DNA of 25,092 nucleotides, taken from UBA2040 sp041751955. Its GTDB lineage: Bacteria; Bacteroidota; Bacteroidia; Flavobacteriales_D; Crocinitomicaceae. Location: positions 1 to 25,092 of the forward strand of contig JBGSIB010000020.1 of assembly GCA_041751955.1 (NCBI GenBank), read 5' to 3'. The notes under the pieces are model-generated. The model had not been told where the DNA came from. It ran no database searches and worked only from the letters and a program-made list of their open reading frames with translations. Numbering within the stretch: position 1 is the stretch's first letter; each line of letters opens with the position of its first letter. Positions 1-6,296 of the stretch are shown here, piece by piece. A program made the translations under genes and the position numbers.

Positions 1-1253
1 TGGTAAAAGTTTATTATGCCGCAGCTGGAACAAATGCTACATGGCCTTGGGGCTCATCTGGATTCTGCAACAATGTTCTACCATCTGTTGCTTTGCCTGT
101 TCTTCAACCCGGAGAGTCAACCATTGTGGAATTGGTCTTAGACCCAACAACCTTCGGATCTTATTGCAATACGAATCATTGTTTTTTGGCAAGAATAGAA
201 AATTCATTAGGTGATCCCATAGTTGACCATCCCAATGATTTGGCACAAGATATTTATGTAAACAACAATATCGCCATGCGCAATGTCATTTTTTATGATA
301 TTTATGCTGGAATTAACCCACCCATGATTGACGATGTGCAATACCCGCACGGCGGTTTTGTTGCGTTTGGCAACGCTCAAGGTGTTGCTGCAAATTATGA
401 TTTGATTTTGAACACAAGCTCTTTTGAAAGGGATTTATTTGAAGTAGCGGAAATTTCCTTGAAATTTGATGTTTCCAGTTGGGAAATAATTCATCCTATT
501 CTTCTGAATTTACCGAATATCGAAATCAAAGATGATTATTCAATCAACGTGAAAACCAATGAGTTGATCATACCTAACATTCCTTTACCACCCAATAGTG
601 ATTACAAGGTTTATTGTGGCTTTAGTTTTTTAACTGATGAAATTGACACACAAAAGAACTTTGAAATGCATTTCTTGCAGAAAAAATCTTTGCCCAGTGC
701 TTATCAGCAGGATGCCTGGACAGGAGGAGTACACATGTACATAGAAAGAGGAAACCGTGTCCCTTTTGACGCTGATGCCGGAAATGAGCACGAAATAGAT
801 TTGGGCGAAACCTTGACTTTGATTGCCGATAATATAGGCGAGTATGCTACTTACAATTGGTATGACCAAAATGGTGATTTGGTGCACACAGGCGAGACAT
901 TTACAGTTTCTCCGGATTTTACACGAATATATACCTTGGAGGTTATCGCCACTGCGGATGGCTTCAAAGATTATGCTGAGGTAGAGGTGAATGTAAAGAG
1001 AAATAAAATCAACACCATTTCGCCAAATCCTGGGTCAACATTGGTGAATGTCGATTATGAAGTTTCCGAAGTTAATTCAGCGTACTTCATGATTATAGGC
1101 GTTAATACCAACGCTCCTGTCTCCAACTATATTTTGGATGTCAACCAAAATAACCTTACTTTAGATGTAAGCAATTATTTGAATGGTGTTTACAGTGTCA
1201 TCCTCATCTGCGATGGTGAGATAGTTGATTTTTCAAATTTTGAAAAGAATTAA
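1..1253 (+). CDS. Secreted protein with C-terminal T9SS sorting domain (5' partial)
   Basis: The reading frame is open from base 3, so the start and signal peptide lie outside the window; the TTG at 93 is an internal Leu codon, not a start. The visible part is beta-rich, with no catalytic motif I recognise. A segment near bases 780-990 (ending in YTLEVIATADG) resembles an Ig/PKD-like domain. The last roughly 80 residues fit a T9SS type A sorting domain: an SPNP motif near base 1020, then LDVSNYLNGVYSVIL and a terminal GEIVDFSNFEKN. Such domains direct export across the outer membrane and anchoring or release at the cell surface. The stop lies one base before the next gene's ATG (TAA-A-ATG), which suggests co-transcription. 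The substrate and role of the main body are unknown. Confidence 0.8.
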   Translation, partial: VKVYYAAAGTNATWPWGSSGFCNNVLPSVALPVLQPGESTIVELVLDPTTFGSYCNTNHCFLARIENSLGDPIVDHPNDLAQDIYVNNNIAMRNVIFYDIYAGINPPMIDDVQYPHGGFVAFGNAQGVAANYDLILNTSSFERDLFEVAEISLKFDVSSWEIIHPILLNLPNIEIKDDYSINVKTNELIIPNIPLPPNSDYKVYCGFSFLTDEIDTQKNFEMHFLQKKSLPSAYQQDAWTGGVHMYIERGNRVPFDADAGNEHEIDLGETLTLIADNIGEYATYNWYDQNGDLVHTGETFTVSPDFTRIYTLEVIATADGFKDYAEVEVNVKRNKINTISPNPGSTLVNVDYEVSEVNSAYFMIIGVNTNAPVSNYILDVNQNNLTLDVSNYLNGVYSVILICDGEIVDFSNFEKN

Positions 1254-1254
1254 A

Positions 1255-1935
1255 ATGAGAAAACTATTATTAGGTCTAAGTTTGGGTTTTTATTTCATGG
1301 CTAATGGACAATGTTCATGGTCTTTTAACCCCATAGTGGATTCTGTCAAGACAAATTATTTCTCTTCTCCTCCTACTGTTAAAATATATGGTAAAGCGGG
1401 TTATACTGGATTTGAGATCAATTATATTGATTCTTATTTGGATGCGAATAATGTAGTGAATATAAATGTTTTTTGGACGTATTGTGCAAATGGTTTTCCT
1501 ACGTCATATATTTATTATGATATTACTGAGGGTATTACCTTCTCGCATCCACAAGAGTTTGATATACGGATTAATAATATTTTGGATTCGACTACAGTGG
1601 GAGTTGATAGCAATGGTTGTGTAACGAATGGTATATTAGATACTTGCCTAATGACTACCTATTTTTTCCCTTACGGCTACAACGTCTCCCTTTCAGAATT
1701 AACGGAAGAGTCTATATCCGTTTCACCGAATCCAGCGCGTGATGAAATTCATGTTCAAACGAGCGAGGCAGAGCAAATACAGCAATTGGTTTTGCAAGAT
1801 ATAACAGGAAAAGAAGTGAAAAGGGTCGTTGGAAATGTGTCCATAATGGATGTAAATGAACTGCCGTCTGGCACCTATTTTTTATTGGTGGAGACCAAGC
1901 GTGGGGTTTTTAGGAAGAAGGTCATGATAAAGTAG
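1255..1935 (+). CDS. Small secreted protein with T9SS sorting domain, copy A
   Basis: This 226-residue protein starts at the ATG at 1255. An in-frame TTG at 1225 lies inside the previous gene and would put extra residues before the signal peptide (MRKLLLGLSLGFYFMANGQ, cleavage likely after ANG). The middle part (VDSVKTNYFS, GFEINYI, CVTNGILDTCLMTTYF) matches no family I know but is shared with the gene at 2079. The last ~75 residues are a T9SS type A sorting domain: SVSPNPARDEIHV, LQDITGKEVKR, LPSGTYFLLVE and a basic tail FRKKVMIK. It is inferred to be a cell-surface or released protein. It sits directly after the upstream secreted-protein gene and is paralogous to the downstream one, from a tandem duplication. 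Confidence 0.8.
   Translation: MRKLLLGLSLGFYFMANGQCSWSFNPIVDSVKTNYFSSPPTVKIYGKAGYTGFEINYIDSYLDANNVVNINVFWTYCANGFPTSYIYYDITEGITFSHPQEFDIRINNILDSTTVGVDSNGCVTNGILDTCLMTTYFFPYGYNVSLSELTEESISVSPNPARDEIHVQTSEAEQIQQLVLQDITGKEVKRVVGNVSIMDVNELPSGTYFLLVETKRGVFRKKVMIK
1666..1921 (+). repeat. Sorting-domain module, copy 1 of 2
   Basis: This 256-base stretch encodes the T9SS sorting domain of the gene at 1255. It aligns without gaps to 2508-2763 in the gene at 2079, with roughly 95% identity by eye. The upstream parts of the two genes are much less alike (amino-acid similarity is only patchy). The boundary of high identity starts at TTCCCTTACGG, just before the sorting domain. Confidence 0.8.
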
Positions 1936-1957
1936 TTGGACGATAGACTTGATAAGC

Positions 1958-2077
1958 ATGAGTGTCGACCAAAACATACTTAATTTAGACGTAAGCAATT
2001 ATTTGAATGGGCTTTACAGTGTCATTCTCATATGCGATGGAGAAATAGTTGATTTTTCTAACTTTGAAAAGAATTAA
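1958..2077 (+). pseudogene. Duplicated 3' remnant of the first gene's sorting domain
   Basis: Bases ~1967-2077 repeat the 3' end of the first gene (~1143-1253), followed by the same TAA-A-ATG junction into the next gene. The frame is open and could start at ATG 1958 (39 codons), but there is no signal peptide and no protein body, so it is best read as a truncated copy. Over the last 30 sense codons it differs from the parent at 9 codons: eight changes are silent and one changes Val to Leu. That pattern means both copies were under protein-level selection while diverging, so the remnant probably belonged to a full gene that was later deleted. Confidence 0.75.
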
Positions 2078-2078
2078 A

Positions 2079-2777
2079 ATGAAAAACAGCATAGTCTTAT
2101 TAATTGGCACGTTGATTCTTGCGTTTCAATTGAACGCACAATGTTATAATTATCCATGTTCTGTATGTCCAAAAGTTGATTCGGTTAAAACCAATTACTT
2201 TTCGAATCCGCCAACTATGCACGTCTTTGGAAAGTTTGATTATGCAAGTGGCTTTTGGCTCAATAATGTGATTGCATATTCAGATACTAGCAATACAGTC
2301 GTCATAGATTTTTATTGGGCAAAATGTAGTTTTGGCTGGATTGGCACCCTAGAATATTATGATCAATTCATAACAGTTGATTTTAATCACGTTCCGCAAT
2401 TTGATTTCAGAATCAATCATATAATAGATACACTTCCATGGATAGTGGATTCAAGCATTTGTGTTTTTAATATTTGGCCCGACACCTGTCTCATGTCCAC
2501 TCACTTCTTCCCTTACGGCTATAACGTCTCCCTTTCAGAATTAACGGAAGAGTCTATATCCGTTTCACCGAATCCGGCTCGTGATGAAGTTCATGTTCAA
2601 ACGACCGAGGCAAAGATGATACAGCAATTGGTTTTGCAAGATATAACAGGAAAAGAAGTGAAAAGGGTCGTTGGAAATGTGTCCATAATGGATGTAAATG
2701 AACTTCCGTCTGGCACCTATTTTTTACTCGTGGAGACCAAGCATGGGGTTTTTAGGAAGAAGGTAATCCTGCAATAA
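2079..2777 (+). CDS. Small secreted protein with T9SS sorting domain, copy B
   Basis: This 232-residue paralog of the 1255 gene starts at the ATG at 2079. The in-frame TTG at 2049 lies in the upstream remnant. It has a signal peptide MKNSIVLLIGTLILAFQLNAQ with likely cleavage after NAQ, and a Cys-containing mature N-terminus (CYNYPCSVCP). The body shares VDSVKTNYFSNPPT, FDFRINHIID and DTCLMSTHFFPYGYN with its paralog. The sorting domain (SVSPNPARDEVHV to FRKKVILQ) is nearly identical at DNA level to that of the 1255 gene. The function of the body is unknown. A surface location is inferred from the signal peptide plus sorting domain. Confidence 0.8.
   Translation: MKNSIVLLIGTLILAFQLNAQCYNYPCSVCPKVDSVKTNYFSNPPTMHVFGKFDYASGFWLNNVIAYSDTSNTVVIDFYWAKCSFGWIGTLEYYDQFITVDFNHVPQFDFRINHIIDTLPWIVDSSICVFNIWPDTCLMSTHFFPYGYNVSLSELTEESISVSPNPARDEVHVQTTEAKMIQQLVLQDITGKEVKRVVGNVSIMDVNELPSGTYFLLVETKHGVFRKKVILQ
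2508..2763 (+). repeat. Sorting-domain module, copy 2 of 2
   Basis: This is the partner of 1666-1921, collinear without gaps. Differences cluster in the segment encoding QTTEAKMIQQ versus QTSEAEQIQQ and at a few third codon positions. Confidence 0.8.
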
Positions 2778-2809
2778 GCTAAAACGGCATAAAAAAGGGA
2801 GTATTGTTT

Positions 2810-2838
2810 TTGAATTTGAAAGGTGTCAATTACCTTTA
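2810..2838 (+). promoter_or_regulatory. Likely promoter of tadA (TTG-N18-TACCTTTA)
   Basis: A TTG at 2810-2812 and TACCTTTA at 2831-2838 are 18 bases apart. This is close to the Bacteroidota housekeeping promoter pattern (-33 TTG, -7 TAnnTTTG), with one mismatch in the last base of the -7 box. The tadA ATG follows 15 bases later, which leaves a very short leader. Confidence 0.45.
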
Positions 2839-2853
2839 CTTAAAAAGATAAAA

Positions 2854-3300
2854 ATGATTACTCCCTACACCGACGAATATTTCATGAAACAAGCCTATCT
2901 CGAGGCGCAAAAAGCTTTCGATGCAGATGAGGTGCCTGTTGGTGCTGTCGTGGTGGCGAATAATCAGATCATTGCTAGGGCGCACAACTTGACGGAAACT
3001 TTGCACGATGTAACGGCTCATGCAGAGGTTCAAGCGATAACAGCTGCCAGTGAATATTTGGGCGCTAAGTATCTGACCAACTGTGTTTTATACGTGACCT
3101 TGGAGCCTTGTGTCATGTGTGCCGGAGCTTTGTATTGGTCGCAAATTGATAAAGTGATTTTTGCCGCTCGGGACGAAAGGAGAGGTGCTGGAAGAATCAA
3201 AGAAGGTTTGTATCACCCGAAAACGGTGGTTTCCAATGGCATTATGGCGAAGGAATGTGGTGAGTTGATGCAATCGTTTTTCCAAAATAAAAGGGTTTGA
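2854..3300 (+). CDS. tadA: tRNA-specific adenosine deaminase TadA
   Basis: This 148-residue zinc deaminase converts adenosine to inosine at the wobble position (A34) of tRNA-Arg(ACG). The cytidine/deoxycytidylate deaminase fold signature is complete: HAE with zinc ligand His56 and catalytic Glu58, and PCVMC with zinc ligands Cys86 and Cys89. The EVPVGAVVV strand near residue 26 and the tail with ARDERRGAG are typical of TadA. Length is normal for the family. The ATG at 2854 is chosen because it retains the usual N-terminal helix; Met11 at 2884 is the alternative. The stop codon overlaps the TTG start of the following membrane-protein gene, so the two are probably co-transcribed. Confidence 0.95.
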   Translation: MITPYTDEYFMKQAYLEAQKAFDADEVPVGAVVVANNQIIARAHNLTETLHDVTAHAEVQAITAASEYLGAKYLTNCVLYVTLEPCVMCAGALYWSQIDKVIFAARDERRGAGRIKEGLYHPKTVVSNGIMAKECGELMQSFFQNKRV

Positions 3301-3662
3301 GGATAGCGACTATTTTAGGAACTTGGTTTTTAACTCTGTTTGTTGGACTTATAGTCGAATCAATAATTTTTCAGAGTTTTGAGGGGGCATTGCTGTTTTC
3401 TGGTATAGCTGCTCTTTTTTCCTTGCCCTATCTCGGGATTATGATTGTTTTATCTGGTTTTGTCCATGATTTTTGGAAAATGCAATTGGTACACCTGATC
3501 TTAACTTTAGCTACCGCACTTGGTTTGTTTTTATTCGCAGAAGGATATTCACAGAATTTATTTTGGTTGACCTTTGTTTATTACGGAGGTGGGTTTTTGA
3601 TTCAGTTGTTTGTTTATCTGAATAAGAATAAACTTGAAAACTCCATTGAGGAAACAAATTGA
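3297..3662 (+). CDS. Small integral membrane protein, unknown function
   Basis: This 121-residue protein appears to have four hydrophobic membrane segments, roughly residues 3-25, 30-52, 60-81 and 88-107, and a short charged C-terminus (NKNKLENSIEETN). The proposed TTG start overlaps the tadA stop (TTGA), which suggests translational coupling. No ATG occurs before the first membrane segment. I do not recognise a family. The hydrophobic pattern and open frame support a real gene, but the start is uncertain. Confidence 0.6.
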   Translation: MRIATILGTWFLTLFVGLIVESIIFQSFEGALLFSGIAALFSLPYLGIMIVLSGFVHDFWKMQLVHLILTLATALGLFLFAEGYSQNLFWLTFVYYGGGFLIQLFVYLNKNKLENSIEETN

Positions 3663-3712
3663 TTTTACAATGGTATTTTCAATATAAAAAGACAAGAACC
3701 AAGGACTTGTTA

Positions 3713-3720
3713 TAACTTTG
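3713..3720 (+). promoter_or_regulatory. TAACTTTG -7 promoter box
   Basis: This is a perfect match to the Bacteroidota TAnnTTTG -7 element, ending 6 bases before the ATG at 3727. No convincing TTG lies at the expected -33 distance, so the promoter call rests on the -7 box alone. Confidence 0.4.
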
Positions 3721-3726
3721 CATTCC

Positions 3727-3855
3727 ATGACAAACACTCAGAGGATTGACTATAATGCAATTCACGTTTTGGTCTTAAATGAACAACCATTAAATTATTC
3801 TTATCTCACAGGTAAAATTTTGCCTAGTTTATTGTCGGTTAGCCTTTTTCAATAG
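3727..3855 (+). CDS. Possible 42-residue small protein
   Basis: A short ORF runs from ATG 3727 to TAG 3855, directly behind a perfect TAnnTTTG box. It begins MTNTQRIDYN and ends in a hydrophobic stretch (ILPSLLSVSLF). It occupies most of the gap between the + strand membrane protein and the converging phosphate permease gene. I recognise no family, and the length is within what occurs by chance. The promoter box in place, rather than composition, is the reason to list it. It could also be the 5' end of a gene truncated by rearrangement. Confidence 0.3.
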   Translation: MTNTQRIDYNAIHVLVLNEQPLNYSYLTGKILPSLLSVSLFQ

Positions 3856-3871
3856 ACACAGCCTTTTCCTT

Positions 3872-5311
3872 TTAGTTGACAAGTTTAATAATGGAGTAAA
3901 TCAATGCCGCTAGAAAGCCACTTACCGGGATAGTAAGAACCCAAGCCCATAATAAGTTGATTGTTACTCCCCATCGAACTGCACTCAGCCTTTTCGTCGC
4001 GCCAACGCCAATAATTGATCCTGTTATAGTATGAGTGGTGGATACAGGGATACCCATTTGACTGACCGTAAATAAGGTTAGTGCACCTGCCGTTTCAGCA
4101 CAAACTCCTTCCAGAGGAGTAACTTTCGTAATCTTTGTACCCATCGTTTTTACAATTTTCCATCCGCCCATTAATGTTCCGAGGCCAATCATAAAATAAC
4201 AGCCGAATGATATCCAAAAAGGCATAGTGTCGGAATGCACTTTCGCAACAATTTTATATTTTGGTTTTATTGCATCTTTTAGAATGAAATCATGGAATAA
4301 AGCAGCGTTAGAATAGTGAATATTAATAGCTTTTTTATTGAAAATCAACTCATTGGTTTTATTGTCATAGATTTTGTCACCGTCTGTATAAACGAATAAT
4401 TTTTCTCCATTAGCATATTCTGGTTTGAATGTCCCTTTTTTCCCTTGGTCGTTTTTGTATTCAATTTGCAATAATTCTGTTACCGTAAGTGATTCTGTTA
4501 CCGGTTGATTGAATTCACCCTTTCTGCCCATGTTGGCATAAACCATTAGTGCTGCACAGATTATACCCATTACTTTTTGAGAGTCGGCACCGCCATGTCC
4601 TAATGAAAAAGCTGCTGAAGAAAGTAATTGAAGCCTTTTGTACATGTTTGATTCTTTTGCAGCAGATGGTTTTGATACATACTTGATTTGAAACCAAATA
4701 TATACCAAAATGAAAACAAGTATCATTGCCATAACGATATACATCATAATAGGCATCATGTCTAAATAGTTGATCATATAAGTCATCATGAAGTAGGTCA
4801 AAGTTGATAGGATGCAGATTAAAACCATTTTTTTAGCGAACGAGCGACAGATAGTAATCAGAGCAATCACAAAAGCTATAATTCCGCCTATAATGGGTGC
4901 CAGAAAAATAAAAAGCACCACTTTAATGATTTCTTCGGTAGCGATAACACCAAAACCTGCATGAGCCACTGCCGCACCAGCAAAACCGCCGATTAATGTA
5001 TGTGACGATGAGGAAGGAATTCCAAGTCGCCAGGTAAGAAGATTCCAGAAAGTTGCTGCGAGTAAACCGGCTAAAATTACCCATAAATCAATGGCGCTAT
5101 TATCAACTGTTTTTGCTACAGTATTCCCTACGCTCATATCAAAAACCCAAAAAGCAAGAACGTTAAAACTTGCTGCCCAAATCACTGCTTGAAAAGGTGT
5201 TAGAACTTTAGTGGAAACAACTGTTGCAATAGAGTTGGCAGCGTCGTGAAAACCATTGACTAAGTCAAATAGAAGGGCAATAGTAATTACAACAATTAAT
5301 AAAGTTAGCAT
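3872..5311 (-). CDS. Inorganic phosphate transporter, PiT family
   Basis: This 479-residue inner-membrane permease of the PiT (Pit/PHO-4) family couples phosphate uptake to a cation gradient. The two inverted family signatures are present: an N-terminal half with GFHDAANS (residues 20-27) and GIPSSSSHTLIGG (97-109), and a C-terminal half with GIPVSTTHTITGS (about 420-431). The halves are separated by a large polar insert around residues 220-355 containing GHGGADSQKVMGI, usual for the longer bacterial members. About ten membrane segments are visible. The start is the ATG at 5311. It lies 11 bases downstream of the DUF47 gene on the same strand, an arrangement typical of phosphate uptake operons. 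Low-affinity phosphate uptake is the likely role; metal-phosphate or sulfate transport cannot be excluded from sequence alone. Confidence 0.93.
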   Translation of the reverse strand: MLTLLIVVITIALLFDLVNGFHDAANSIATVVSTKVLTPFQAVIWAASFNVLAFWVFDMSVGNTVAKTVDNSAIDLWVILAGLLAATFWNLLTWRLGIPSSSSHTLIGGFAGAAVAHAGFGVIATEEIIKVVLFIFLAPIIGGIIAFVIALITICRSFAKKMVLICILSTLTYFMMTYMINYLDMMPIMMYIVMAMILVFILVYIWFQIKYVSKPSAAKESNMYKRLQLLSSAAFSLGHGGADSQKVMGIICAALMVYANMGRKGEFNQPVTESLTVTELLQIEYKNDQGKKGTFKPEYANGEKLFVYTDGDKIYDNKTNELIFNKKAINIHYSNAALFHDFILKDAIKPKYKIVAKVHSDTMPFWISFGCYFMIGLGTLMGGWKIVKTMGTKITKVTPLEGVCAETAGALTLFTVSQMGIPVSTTHTITGSIIGVGATKRLSAVRWGVTINLLWAWVLTIPVSGFLAALIYSIIKLVN

Positions 5312-5322
5312 GCTTAATGTTA

Positions 5323-5970
5323 TTAGGCGTATTTAACGATAATTGCTTCTATTACAATAGCAGCGTCTTCACATTTGTCTGTTACAATTTCGAGAACTTG
5401 ATAAATCTCTCTTTTTTTAATCAGTTCTTTTGCGTCAACATCTGAATCAAATAAACGCTCAATACTGATGTCAAATAGGTCATCCCCTGCATGTTCCAAG
5501 TTTTTTATTATAGCAACGGATTCCATTATTTTAGGTATGTTTTTCAAATTTCTGAGTAAAGAAACAGCCAGATTTACTGATTTTACGCATTCTTTTATTC
5601 CGTCCGCAGATTTTTGAATACCGAGGTCTGTAGTTGGTTCTATTTTGTAAAAGTTGATTTTTTTACCCGCAGCGTACATGTAATCGGCGATATCATCTAA
5701 GGCGGTGGCTAAACTGTGTATATCTTCACGATCAAAAGGGGTTATAAAATTCCGACCCAGTTCAGTAAAAATTTCACTAGTTAAGGTGTCGTTTTCTTTT
5801 TCCAACTCTTGCATTTCTATAATTAGCGTTGCTCGCTTACTATAATCCGATTCGTTCATGACTTGAACTAATTTGTCTGCTAAAGAGTTCAGATTTGTGC
5901 CTGCTTTTTCAAACAAAGTGTAAAACACTCTGTCTTTTGGTAAAAAGAATTTAAGTATACCTGATGCCAT
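5323..5970 (-). CDS. DUF47 (PhoU-like) Pit-accessory protein
   Basis: This 215-residue cytoplasmic all-helical protein belongs to the DUF47/TIGR00153 family, distantly related to PhoU. Recognisable features are the N-terminal FLPKDRVFYTLFEKAG, the acidic HSLATALDDIADYMYAAGKK segment, and a second E/DxxxD helix LEHAGDDLFDISIERLF, with the metal-binding style of PhoU bundles. The chosen start is the ATG at 5970; a TTG seven codons upstream (5991) overlaps the promoter box. It directly precedes the PiT permease and probably regulates or gates it, as DUF47 proteins usually pair with PiT transporters. No direct evidence of mechanism is visible. Confidence 0.88.
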   Translation of the reverse strand: MASGILKFFLPKDRVFYTLFEKAGTNLNSLADKLVQVMNESDYSKRATLIIEMQELEKENDTLTSEIFTELGRNFITPFDREDIHSLATALDDIADYMYAAGKKINFYKIEPTTDLGIQKSADGIKECVKSVNLAVSLLRNLKNIPKIMESVAIIKNLEHAGDDLFDISIERLFDSDVDAKELIKKREIYQVLEIVTDKCEDAAIVIEAIIVKYA

Positions 5971-5989
5971 ATTGTACCATTTATAGAGC

Positions 5990-5997
5990 AAATCTAA
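5990..5997 (-). promoter_or_regulatory. TAGATTTG -7 promoter box of the DUF47-PiT operon
   Basis: Read on the - strand, 5997-5990 is TAGATTTG, a perfect TAnnTTTG match, 19 bases before the DUF47 ATG. No clear -33 TTG is seen. Confidence 0.45.
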
Positions 5998-6163
5998 AGC
6001 TAAACATTGTCCTGTGAATACGATAAAAATTATTTAAGATTAAATTAATATTGGTCCTATTCGACAGTTATTTTAACTAGGTACTAATCAAGTAAACAAA
6101 GGGTCTTCACGACGAGAACAATTTAATTAATTAACCGATGTTATTTGTTTAAAATTCAATTCA

Positions 6164-6196
6164 GAGCAAGGTTAAGTCAATGTTAATTGCTTGCTC
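6164..6196. repeat. Inverted repeat GAGCAAG...CTTGCTC in the divergent promoter region
   Basis: Perfect 7-base arms (6164-6170 and 6190-6196) flank a 19-base spacer that itself contains two TTAA tetramers placed for further pairing. A second short dyad, CTGC-TTTTT-GCAG, follows at 6197-6209. It could be an operator for the phosphate operon or mnmE, or a hairpin; nothing decides between these. Confidence 0.3.
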
Positions 6197-6282
6197 CTGC
6201 TTTTTGCAGTCCAACAAGTAAGAAAAGGTTAATATTATTTTCATTCAACCGTAGATAAATTTCGTTTTCTTCCTTCTTGTTT

Positions 6283-6290
6283 TACCTTTG
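6283..6290 (+). promoter_or_regulatory. TACCTTTG -7 promoter box of mnmE
   Basis: A perfect TAnnTTTG match ends 6 bases before the mnmE ATG at 6297. With initiation usually a few bases after the box, the transcript would be leaderless or nearly so. Confidence 0.5.
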
Positions 6291-6296
6291 CAATAC

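Larger units (their letters stand above)
5971..6282. other. Divergent intergenic region between DUF47 and mnmE
   Basis: This AT-rich non-coding stretch holds the outward-facing promoters of the DUF47-PiT operon (left) and mnmE (right). The middle contains TTAATTAATTAA and a dyad at 6164-6196. I see no gene or RNA structure I can name. Confidence 0.5.

Noticed and set aside
93..95. TTG 93 as the start of the first gene
   Set aside because: The same frame is open to the window edge with protein-like sequence (YYAAAGTNATWPWGSSGFC), so the gene begins outside the window.
1225..1254. TTG 1225 and TTG 2049 as starts of the small secreted proteins
   Set aside because: They fall within the upstream coding tail or its remnant and would place about ten charged residues before an otherwise perfect signal peptide. 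The ATGs at 1255 and 2079 fit better.
2854..3285. Short - strand ORFs opposite tadA
   Set aside because: tadA has a complete zinc-deaminase signature; the antisense frames have none.
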